A stretch of DNA of 47,246 bases from SG8-4 sp964598225 (GTDB taxonomy: Bacteria > Planctomycetota > Phycisphaerae > Sedimentisphaerales > Anaerobacaceae): NCBI GenBank assembly GCA_964598225.1, contig CAZRBG010000044.1:1-47246 (forward strand), read 5' to 3'. The notes beneath the pieces are model-generated. The model saw nothing but the letters and a program-made list of their open reading frames with translations, was not told the origin of the DNA and did not search any database. Position numbers and translations under genes: made by a program. This document shows positions 1 to 6,402 of this stretch, piece by piece (position 1 is the stretch's first letter; each line of letters starts with the position of its first letter).

Positions 1-157
1 CTTTTTTTTCAAATTGTTATGTCTTTGATTACCAAGAACTTGTGACAACTTTTTTGGTGTGCGTGGTTGTTTCTGGGTTCTAATGTCACCTATTTTTCTA
101 ATTTCCGACCGTTCAGACGCAACATAAAACGAAACACATTTTTTAGGACATGTTGCA

Positions 158-388
158 ATGAACAAGACAAACCCACTTGGAGAGCTTTTGACAGCAAAAA
201 CCCTGGCAGAGATTCTTTCAACCTCTGTCAGGAGTATTTGGCGTTACAGGTCTTCAGGACTTTTGCCTGAACCTGTGACAATCGCAGGGGCAATCCGTTG
301 GCGCAGGAGTGATATTGAGAAGTGGATTGCGATGGGCTGCCCAAACCAGCAGGAGTCTAAAGAGAGAAAGGATACAGAACAATGTTGA
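158..388 (+). CDS. Excisionase/AlpA-like helix-turn-helix protein
   Basis: A 76-residue protein with the layout of a MerR-type winged helix as used by AlpA and Xis proteins: an initial helix (LTAKTLAEIL), a recognition-helix region (SVRSIWRYRSSG), then a wing-like IRWRRSDIEKWI ending in a helix. Such proteins bind att or promoter DNA to direct excision or switch on the integrase. It is the first gene of a chain with overlapping ends: its stop overlaps the next start (ATGTTGA at 382-388). A ribosome site (AGGA, about 144-147) fits the ATG. The role as excisionase is inferred from family and from the recombinase downstream; it could equally be a regulator. Confidence 0.75.
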   Translation: MNKTNPLGELLTAKTLAEILSTSVRSIWRYRSSGLLPEPVTIAGAIRWRRSDIEKWIAMGCPNQQESKERKDTEQC

Positions 389-621
389 TTAAAAGCAAAG
401 AGGCCGCTGCGCGAACAACGACCTCAAAACGTCATCGACAAAAAGAATCATATCCAATCTGCATAGCAGAGTCAAGGGGAAATCTTCGGAATGACATCGG
501 CGAGATTCTATTCTGCCTGGAATTTCCGTTAGGCCGTGAACTGAGTCAACGTGGTTGGCGGTTGTTCGAGCGGTGGTTGCGGCGATATATGGACTCCAAA
601 CATACAGGGGGAACAGTATGA
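382..621 (+). CDS. Small hypothetical protein of the integrative element
   Basis: A 79-residue protein, rich in Arg and Lys at the N-terminus and with a C-terminal amphipathic stretch (LFERWLRRYMDS). I recognise no family. Support for it being real is positional: its ATG overlaps the preceding stop, AAAGGA sits just upstream, and its own stop overlaps the next start (ATGA at 618-621), giving a translationally coupled run. Function unknown; a DNA-binding or accessory replication role would fit the basic composition but is not shown. Confidence 0.55.
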   Translation: MLIKSKEAAARTTTSKRHRQKESYPICIAESRGNLRNDIGEILFCLEFPLGRELSQRGWRLFERWLRRYMDSKHTGGTV

Positions 622-908
622 GTACGAAACGACAACAGCAGATCGAGCAGCGCCGCGCCCAGATGCCTCGCTCGTACCGGGCTTGCTATGACAAGGCGGT
701 TTCTGGAAAGAGTCTTCGTGCAGCTACAAAATCCTTTTGTCTCGAATGCGTGTGTTGGCAAATCGAAGAAACCCGGAATTGTACTGATTTGGCGTGCCCG
801 CTTTACGCTGTACGACCTTACCAGCTTCCACAGAACGCCGATGAAGGCCATTCTGCGCGTCAGGGATCGAAGGACTCTGACCAAAAGGTATCAGAGCAGG
901 GGGAGTAA
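618..908 (+). CDS. Small Cys-rich element protein
   Basis: A 96-residue protein starting at the ATG that overlaps the previous stop (ATGA), with a GGGGGA ribosome site upstream. An earlier in-frame ATG at 555 exists but lies inside the upstream gene. The core is a Cys-rich segment, CLECVCWQ followed by CTDLACPLYAVRPY, which could bind a metal, then a charged hydrophilic tail. I recall similar Cys-rich segments in proteins of planctomycete mobile elements, but no function is known to me. It sits immediately before the ATPase gene and is probably co-translated with it. Confidence 0.65.
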   Translation: MSTKRQQQIEQRRAQMPRSYRACYDKAVSGKSLRAATKSFCLECVCWQIEETRNCTDLACPLYAVRPYQLPQNADEGHSARQGSKDSDQKVSEQGE

Positions 909-912
909 GAAC

Positions 913-2496
913 GTGGCGAAGAGCATATTGAAAACCTACGATTACACAGACGAAACAGGTAAACTGCTATTTCAAGCTGTTCGATATGAGGACAAAGGTT
1001 TCAGCCAGCGCAGGCCGAATGACAACGGCGGCTGGATATGGAATCTGGAAGGTGTACGTAAAGTCGTCTATCGTCTACCGGAGCTTTTGAAAGCTTCGAA
1101 ACAGGACTGGATATTCATTGTTGAAGGTGAAAAGGACTGTGATCGACTCTGCGAACTCGGTTTTGTGGCTACGACTTGCCCTATGGGGGCTGGAAAGTGG
1201 CGCGAAGAGTACAACGAGCATTTTCAGACTCGGCTTGTTGTCATTATTCCAGATAACGACCAAGCGGGCAAGAAACACGCTCGCCAAGTTGCAGAATCCT
1301 TACATGGGATAGCAGCGGAAGTACGGATTGTCGAACTACCGGGGCTTCCGGGAAAAGGGGACCTATCAGACTGGTTGGATAGCGGCCATCAAGCGACCGA
1401 GCTTCTAAAGCTGATAGATGACAGTAAACCATACAAACCAGATAGAACCACACAGAAACACACACGTTCAGACCGGGACAGCGAATACATTATCAAACCT
1501 GTCATTGTCAAACTCGAAGACGTTGAGCCACAGAAGGTTGAATGGTTGTGGGACAATCGCTTCCCGCTGGGCAAGCTCTCCATGCTCGTCGGCGATCCGG
1601 GTTTGGGCAAGTCATTCTTAACGCTGTACATTGCTGCACAAGTTACTACCGGGAGGCTCTGGGCGGATGATCCATTCAAACAACCGATTCTTAAAGGCTC
1701 GGTCATTATCCTGAGTGCTGAAGACGATATTGCCGACACCATCGTACCGCGACTCAAAGATCACGAAGCGGACTTGGCCAGAATCCGGGCAATTCAAGGT
1801 GTCACCTGTGAGGATTCTGAATACGAAGGCCCTTGCCATTTCAATGTCACAAAGCACTTGCCCGCGCTCCAGGAAGCAATTGTGGAAATGCCGGAAACAC
1901 GACTTGTGATAATTGATCCGCTCACGGCGTACCTGGGCAATACGGACTCACACAAAAATGCGGAAGTCCGAGGTGCTTTAGCTCCGTTAGCGACGTTGGC
2001 GGCAACGCATCGACTCGCGGTCGTGGGAGTCAGCCACTTAACGAAGAATCAGGGAACCAAAGCGATCTACCGTACTCTCGGCAGTCTGGCCTTCACAGCA
2101 GCGGCACGGGCAGTTTGGGTGGTCTCCAAAGACAGAGACAATCCGAACCGACGTCTTCTTACACCGGCAAAGGCGAACTTGTCGGTTGATCCTGGTGGAT
2201 TGGCTTTCAGCATAATCGACGGCGTGGTGGCGTTTGAACCGGATCGTATCGAAATAACGACAGACGAGGCGCTCTGTTCGGAAACCAGCGATGGAGTCGG
2301 AGCGTTGGAAGAAGCTGAGAACTTTCTTAGAGAGTGCCTTAAAGATGGTCCGACACCATCCGCAGAGCTTTTCAAACAGGCAAAAGAGAACAAGATCAGC
2401 GAACGTACATTGAACAGGGCGAAGAAGACTTTGGATGTTAAGAGTTTCAAGGAAAAGGACACATGGTTTATGAAGTTGGAAGACGTGCCGATCTAA
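913..2496 (+). CDS. TOPRIM-RecA fold ATPase (RepA/primase-helicase-like)
   Basis: A 527-residue protein read from the GTG at 913, which has GGGGGAG just upstream and follows the previous stop by 4 bases; the frame stays open further upstream but overlaps the preceding gene. Residues about 66-150 form a TOPRIM domain (IFIVEGEKD, then DNDQAG near 114-119). Residues about 205-430 form a RecA/AAA_25 domain with Walker A GDPGLGKS (227-234), Walker B LVIID (331-335) and a sensor-like VSHLTKN (373-379). The C-terminus looks like a small winged-helix segment. This architecture is typical of replication proteins of phages, satellites and integrative plasmids: primer-related TOPRIM plus hexameric helicase or loader. 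No separate primase polymerase domain is visible. Confidence 0.85.
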   Translation: MAKSILKTYDYTDETGKLLFQAVRYEDKGFSQRRPNDNGGWIWNLEGVRKVVYRLPELLKASKQDWIFIVEGEKDCDRLCELGFVATTCPMGAGKWREEYNEHFQTRLVVIIPDNDQAGKKHARQVAESLHGIAAEVRIVELPGLPGKGDLSDWLDSGHQATELLKLIDDSKPYKPDRTTQKHTRSDRDSEYIIKPVIVKLEDVEPQKVEWLWDNRFPLGKLSMLVGDPGLGKSFLTLYIAAQVTTGRLWADDPFKQPILKGSVIILSAEDDIADTIVPRLKDHEADLARIRAIQGVTCEDSEYEGPCHFNVTKHLPALQEAIVEMPETRLVIIDPLTAYLGNTDSHKNAEVRGALAPLATLAATHRLAVVGVSHLTKNQGTKAIYRTLGSLAFTAAARAVWVVSKDRDNPNRRLLTPAKANLSVDPGGLAFSIIDGVVAFEPDRIEITTDEALCSETSDGVGALEEAENFLRECLKDGPTPSAELFKQAKENKISERTLNRAKKTLDVKSFKEKDTWFMKLEDVPI

Positions 2497-2530
2497 AGCA
2501 AAGGGACCAACAATGCCAGACAGAAAATCT

Positions 2531-2612
2531 GGCAATCTTGGCAACCTTGATAGTCCGGATGGTGGAAAACCGTTGATAATGAATAAAAAATCCGAAGATT
2601 GCCAAGATTGCC
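2531..2612. repeat. 13-bp inverted repeat with nested direct repeats; candidate origin or operator
   Basis: GGCAATCTTGGCA (2531-2543) is matched by its exact reverse complement TGCCAAGATTGCC (2600-2612). The right arm lies in a 9-base tandem, AGATTGCCA repeated twice (2597-2614). The spacer is AT-rich. It lies in the 193-base gap between the ATPase gene and the next small gene and encodes nothing evident. Repeats next to a Rep-like gene can be iterons of an origin; an operator for a neighbouring HTH protein, or a transcript hairpin, are alternatives. Confidence 0.5.
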
Positions 2613-2689
2613 AAAAAAGGATGTTGATGCAGTTGGCATAGTTGAAATCCGAGGAAAGAGACGAGCTTAAATGGTGAGGTTTGACAAGA

Positions 2690-2971
2690 ATGGATGCTGA
2701 ACAAAGTAACAACATGGGAATTATCAGAGAACTCGGAGACCTACCTGCCGACGCGGTTGTATCAGAGCAGGCGCTTGCAAAACTTTTCGACCGGCACAGG
2801 GTCAGTATCAAGCGAGCAGTTGAACGTGGTGAACTACCGCCGAGCATCCGGCTTTTCGGCGAACCCGTCTGGACGGTTAAAGCTTTGAGGGACCACTTGG
2901 CCGAAAGACTCGGCGCGGCCCGAAAGGAATCCGAGCAATTGCAGAAAAGAATTTCTCAATTTTCCTCTTGA
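2690..2971 (+). CDS. Small DNA-binding protein of the element (HTH type)
   Basis: Read from ATG 2690, a 93-residue protein; a TTG at 2681 is also possible. GGTGAGG at 2674-2680 is correctly spaced for 2690. The middle has a helix-turn-helix look: VVSEQALAKLFDRHRVSIKRAVERGELPP, then a wing-like PVWTVKALRDHL and a charged C-terminal helix that may be coiled coil. Similar short proteins in integrative elements act as regulators or excision factors. The next gene begins after a strong promoter at 2968-2997, so this gene probably ends a transcript. Confidence 0.65.
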   Translation: MDAEQSNNMGIIRELGDLPADAVVSEQALAKLFDRHRVSIKRAVERGELPPSIRLFGEPVWTVKALRDHLAERLGAARKESEQLQKRISQFSS

Positions 2972-2997
2972 CATTAATGTAGTGCGCATATTATAAT
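2968..2997 (+). promoter_or_regulatory. Consensus sigma-70 promoter for the RHH-integrase pair
   Basis: TTGACA at 2968-2973 and TATAAT at 2992-2997, both perfect consensus hexamers, are separated by 18 bases. The expected start of transcription is about 3003-3006, on the ATG of the downstream gene at 3005, so the message would be leaderless or nearly so. The -35 box overlaps the stop codon of the upstream gene. Confidence 0.8.
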
Positions 2998-3004
2998 TCG
3001 GAAT

Positions 3005-3184
3005 ATGGGCAAAAAGAAAAAGCCAAGAGGACGGCCATCTATTAAGGCGAGCCAGCGCCGAAACGTGGTGACCAGTATTCGTTTGAGACAGGATGAATTT
3101 GAGCAGTTGTCTTCAGATGCAAACGCAGCAGGTATGACTATGGCTGATTATCTTCGATATTGCTGGCAGAAAGTGAGAAAATAG
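3005..3184 (+). CDS. Ribbon-helix-helix-type small DNA-binding protein
   Basis: A 59-residue protein: very basic start (MGKKKKPRGRPS), then VVTSIRLRQDEFEQLSSDA followed by a turn and a second helix (MTMADYLRYCWQKV). That beta strand-helix-helix order is typical of Arc/CopG repressors and of MobC-like relaxosome proteins. It ends 3 bases before the integrase start, so the two are one transcription unit. A likely role is autoregulation of the strong promoter directly upstream, or binding at att or a transfer origin; neither is shown. No ribosome site precedes the ATG, in keeping with a leaderless message. Confidence 0.75.
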   Translation: MGKKKKPRGRPSIKASQRRNVVTSIRLRQDEFEQLSSDANAAGMTMADYLRYCWQKVRK

Positions 3185-3187
3185 AAA

Positions 3188-4474
3188 ATGGCAGGCGCGA
3201 GAAAACGACCGAGTTCCAGTGGACGCTATCAGGGTTTCTTCATTGACTACACAGGTAAAAAGCAATACTTCACCGGCTCGAAACTCAGGTCGGAGACGGT
3301 GCGAATAGCCCGCAAGCTCGAAGAAGATCATCGGCAAATCCGGCTTGGTTATCGGGAACCGCAGCAGGCTCATTTCAAGCATCGAAACCGCTCGTTCTTG
3401 GATACGGTTGCTGAATACATCGAATGGGGGAAGCTTCAAGGCGGACACAAAGGCCGTCCCTGGGCCGACTCTCACGTCTCTCGGAAAAAACGCCACTTGG
3501 AACTTTGGGCTGAGACGCTGGACTTTAAGGTACTATCTGACTTGGACAACCTTCTTCCCCGCGTCGAGGCTACGCTTCGAGAGCTTGCCAAACGGGGCAA
3601 ATCCGGCAAGACCATTGCTAATATTACCGAAGCGCTTCGTAGTTTCTGCAACTGGTGCGTTATTCGGGGGTATCTGTCGGAAAATCCACTGGAAAAACTC
3701 GCTGATATAGACACGACACCGGAGGAAGAGTATCGCGCACTGACGATTGATGAGACCAGCCGACTACTCAAAGTAGCACCGGAGCATTTGAGGCTCTTAT
3801 ACATCATTGCCATGACAACCGGGCTTCGCGCCGGTGAGCTTCAAAAACTGACCCGAAAGCATTTGGATACGGAGGACAACGTTTTGAAGTTAGACCCTGC
3901 CTGGACAAAGAATCGGAAGATGGCTTTCCAACCGTTGCCCAAACGCTTAGTAAACGAATTGGAGTCATTTTGTGCCAGTGGGATTGTGCAAGCGCTATAT
4001 ATGCGATTCTACAGAAATTTCGTTTGTCCACAGGATGCTCTGCTTTACGTTCCGTCTCACCCAGCACGCGAGCTTGATAGAGATTTGGAGGCCGCGGGGA
4101 TACCTAAGCACACAGCGGAGGGCAAAATCGCATTCCATGCCTTACGGACGAGCTTCGTAACGCTTACTTACGAGGCCGGAGCCAACCACAAGGAAGCTCA
4201 AGCGTTGGCCCGGCACAGCACGCCAACATTGACCGCCAACACCTATGGCAGAGCACGAAATGAACGTCTCGCTCAAGTGGCCGAAAAGGTAGCTGATCGC
4301 CTGCTTTTGGAACAAGTAGGTGCGAATATGGTGCAAAAAACTGATAGCGAGACAAAGGTCAAAGTCGTTAAGTTATTGCCAGAACAGCAACTTACAACAA
4401 ATACAGTAGAATGGAGGCGGGGGGATTCGAACCCCCGTCCCGTGATGCTTCAAGACAAGCTTCTACATGCTTAG
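3188..4474 (+). CDS. Tyrosine recombinase (integrase) whose C-terminus is read from ssrA
   Basis: A 428-residue phage-type integrase. Residues about 65-165 are the SAM-like core-binding domain; 180-375 the catalytic domain with Arg213 (TGLRAGEL), the HALR box (His317, Arg320), His343 (ARHS) and nucleophile Tyr353 (NTYGR). All of the R-H-R-H-Y set is present. It catalyses integration and excision at the ssrA att site. Residues 409-428 (starting WRRGDSNPRP) are encoded inside the tmRNA gene, antisense to its T-arm and 3' acceptor strand; RRGDSNPRP-type tails are a known signature of integrases abutting tRNA-like genes. The natural end of the fold is near residue 380. The start follows the RHH gene by 3 bases with only a weak ribosome site. 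Confidence 0.93.
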   Translation: MAGARKRPSSSGRYQGFFIDYTGKKQYFTGSKLRSETVRIARKLEEDHRQIRLGYREPQQAHFKHRNRSFLDTVAEYIEWGKLQGGHKGRPWADSHVSRKKRHLELWAETLDFKVLSDLDNLLPRVEATLRELAKRGKSGKTIANITEALRSFCNWCVIRGYLSENPLEKLADIDTTPEEEYRALTIDETSRLLKVAPEHLRLLYIIAMTTGLRAGELQKLTRKHLDTEDNVLKLDPAWTKNRKMAFQPLPKRLVNELESFCASGIVQALYMRFYRNFVCPQDALLYVPSHPARELDRDLEAAGIPKHTAEGKIAFHALRTSFVTLTYEAGANHKEAQALARHSTPTLTANTYGRARNERLAQVAEKVADRLLLEQVGANMVQKTDSETKVKVVKLLPEQQLTTNTVEWRRGDSNPRPVMLQDKLLHA

Positions 4475-4764
4475 TCGCTTTATCGTTTTTTCGCCTTACC
4501 AAGCGCCAAGCGACGAGCACTTAGTCCGGCTATTTCGGTGAAATCTCGCCTTGCCGGCCCGAAAAACCAGCTCGGCCAGCCTGCTTTCTGACGCCCTTAC
4601 CTGACCCGCAGGCGAAGTCGGGCAGGACGGGCTGCTAATTTAAGCAGCCATGCGCAACTGTGAGTTGCCAAGTAAAAATTTAGTGTCGGATGATTAACCA
4701 GGCCAACCGACATCCTGGGCATGCAACTTACCTCTCCGACATCCGGTCGAAGCCGTTCGCCCCC
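4412..4764 (-). ncRNA. ssrA: tmRNA (transfer-messenger RNA), also the integration site
   Basis: Read on the minus strand, the 5' end GGGGGCG (4764-4758) pairs with the 3' strand CGCCTCC (4419-4413, one G-U), followed by discriminator A (4412). A five-pair T-stem GGGGG/CCCCC with TTCGAAT loop lies just inside, and the typical 5' tract (AACGGCTTCGAC) follows the acceptor. CCA is not encoded. The likely tag frame reads GNSQLRMAA then TAA; the stop sits in the loop of a GGCTGC/GCAGCC hairpin, as in other tmRNAs. Near the 3' end GACTAAGCATGTAG matches the conserved pre-tRNA segment. tmRNA with SmpB rescues stalled ribosomes and tags the product for proteolysis. The gene is complete, so integration rebuilt the 3' end. 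Confidence 0.93.
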
Positions 4765-4795
4765 GTATGTACTTGTCAATTTCGCAATCTCGCTT

Positions 4796-4824
4796 ATTAT
4801 ATAACATTATACGCCGAACGGCAA
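4796..4824 (-). promoter_or_regulatory. Candidate sigma-70 promoter of ssrA
   Basis: On the minus strand, TTGCCG (4824-4819), a 17-base spacer and TATAAT (4801-4796). Transcription would begin near 4789, about 25 bases before the mature tmRNA 5' end, leaving a short leader for RNase P to remove. Confidence 0.6.
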
Positions 4825-4875
4825 CAAATGTTTGCCCGAAATCGCGCCACTTTCAGGCAACAGAAGAGTGAGACC

Positions 4876-6372
4876 ATGAAAAAACAACTGACTTTGTGCG
4901 TCAATGTAAACGCCGTAATCTTCATTTTTCTGTCCGCGTATTTCCTTCTGATCCCTGCAATCATGTTAACTCGTGATCTGCGTGATCCGGGGCTTGGCAG
5001 TGATGTTATGCCGCGATTCGCATATCGCTGGCACCGGGCACTATCCCCCAGGTATGAGAAATGGGCCAGAAAACGCGTGAAAGCCGGCGCCGCTACGAAG
5101 CTTATAACCGGGGATATATCGGGAACCGAGTGGCCCGTTTTCGGTTCGGTTTTTTACCTCTGGGCGACCGAGGCGTTGCAGGAAGCGTTCGACGGGAATC
5201 CTGCATTTGCGTCCACAGCGCCGAAAGAATACGCACGCGGCGCTATTGAGGCGGCTGCAAAGCTTGTTGCCGATCCCAATCACGCGAGTTGGGTCAGGGA
5301 TCATTGGGGCGATTCTTATCTCGAAAAGGAAAATCTGTTCTACAGAATGTTGCTAATCAGCGGCCTGACCAGCTACCAGAAACTGCTCGGCGATAGAAGT
5401 TATGAAGACCTTCTGCGTGGTCAGGTCGACTCACTCGCGAAGGAACTCGACGCCTCACCGTATGGGCTGCTCGATGATTATCCTCGTCAGTGCTATCCGG
5501 TGGATATTCTGCCGGCAATTGCCGCGATCCGGCGGGCCGATGCAGTCCTCGGTACCGACCACAGCGAATTCGCCGCTCGCGCCGTTCGCGGATTCCAGGA
5601 CACGCGGCTGGACCGCGACACGGGACTGCCCGCCTACGTTGCCAGCTCGAGGACGGGCCGGGCTGCTGACGTCGCCCGAGGCGTTGGGCTGTCATTCATG
5701 CTGATCTGGGCTCCAGAATTGTGGCCCGATACCGCCCGTGACTGGTATGCCAAGTATGAGGACCAGTTCTGGCAGCAGGGACGTTGGCTTGCCGGCTTCC
5801 GTGAGTATTCCAAAGATATTGAGGTCGGCAACTTTGTGTTTGCGGATGTCGATGCCGGGCCCATTCTCTTCGGCTACGGTGCCGGGGCCTGTGCCTTCGG
5901 TGTCGGGGCAGCGAGAGCTATGGGCCGGTTCGACCATGCGTATCCACTCGGCGCCGAGGCCGTCGTCGGATCATGGCCGCTGCCCGATGGAACATTACTG
6001 GGTCCCCGGATTCTTTCTAACCTGTCAGACGCACCGTACCTTGGCGAAGCAGCTATGCTGTTCGCGCTGACGCGCAGGTCCATCGTAGCGCCACAGGCAG
6101 TCGGTCGGGGGACATTGCCCTGGTTGATTTACGCCGTCATCCCCTTTGCCCTATGTGTGGGCTCGGTTGCTGTTCTCGGCGCCGTCCGCAAGACAAGACG
6201 CTGGCACAAGCACCAGGCCCAGCTTCGCATCCCGGCCCCCAAAGTGCAAGTGTTACTGTGGTGGGCACTGATGACAGCCGGGGGTGCTTGTGTGGGTGCT
6301 CGTCAGTTTCCCGGTCTCACTGATTGTTCTGCAGTTCATACCTTTTCGGCTTTCGAAACGGCGCACTGCTGA
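4876..6372 (+). CDS. Linalool dehydratase/isomerase-like membrane protein, apparent 3' frameshift
   Basis: From ATG 4876 (GAGTGAGA upstream) the protein is 498 residues: one N-terminal membrane segment (residues about 12-33), a long soluble alpha-helical domain (about 60-400), and a membrane segment near 420-440. The soluble part, with DISGTEWPVFGSVFYLW and DDYPRQCYPVD, resembles the alpha/alpha-barrel of the linalool dehydratase/isomerase superfamily; substrate unknown. The last residues read poorly. Removing one G from the run at 6280-6284 would open a frame ending at 6406 that adds a second hydrophobic helix (VLVSFPVSLIVLQF) and a basic tail, 509 residues in all. That end would overlap the stop of the convergent gene at 6403, so a frameshift or sequencing error is likely. 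Confidence 0.7.
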   Translation: MKKQLTLCVNVNAVIFIFLSAYFLLIPAIMLTRDLRDPGLGSDVMPRFAYRWHRALSPRYEKWARKRVKAGAATKLITGDISGTEWPVFGSVFYLWATEALQEAFDGNPAFASTAPKEYARGAIEAAAKLVADPNHASWVRDHWGDSYLEKENLFYRMLLISGLTSYQKLLGDRSYEDLLRGQVDSLAKELDASPYGLLDDYPRQCYPVDILPAIAAIRRADAVLGTDHSEFAARAVRGFQDTRLDRDTGLPAYVASSRTGRAADVARGVGLSFMLIWAPELWPDTARDWYAKYEDQFWQQGRWLAGFREYSKDIEVGNFVFADVDAGPILFGYGAGACAFGVGAARAMGRFDHAYPLGAEAVVGSWPLPDGTLLGPRILSNLSDAPYLGEAAMLFALTRRSIVAPQAVGRGTLPWLIYAVIPFALCVGSVAVLGAVRKTRRWHKHQAQLRIPAPKVQVLLWWALMTAGGACVGARQFPGLTDCSAVHTFSAFETAHC

Positions 6373-6402
6373 TAGCGCTGCGACAGCCCAATGTGAGTCG
6401 TG

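Larger units (their letters stand above)
1..4411. mobile_element. Integrative element inserted at the 3' end of ssrA (right part only)
   Basis: This block holds a tightly packed plus-strand set of small DNA-binding genes, a TOPRIM/RecA-fold ATPase and a tyrosine recombinase, and it stops exactly where the tmRNA gene begins (4412). ssrA is a classic integration target for islands and prophages. Recombinase-next-to-att is the usual arrangement. I see no second copy of the tmRNA 3' end in 1-157, so the far end and att site lie to the left of the window. No capsid, tail, conjugation, toxin or defence genes are visible in this part, so it could be a satellite-like or small plasmid-like integrative element. 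Bases 1-157 hold no gene; a weak ribosome site precedes the ATG at 158. Confidence 0.8.

Noticed and set aside
1..157. Left att copy of the ssrA element
   Set aside because: No sequence like the tmRNA 3' end (TTCGAATCCCCC, CGCCTCCA) occurs here on either strand, so the left end is outside the window.
2038..2847. Minus-strand frame overlapping the ATPase C-terminus and the next gap
   Set aside because: No family features; the plus strand carries the coupled element operon. The frame covers an inverted repeat rather than a gene.
4690..4875. Upstream extension of the linalool-dehydratase-like gene
   Set aside because: The extension runs antisense through the tmRNA 5' part and its promoter; ATG 4876 begins a clear membrane segment.
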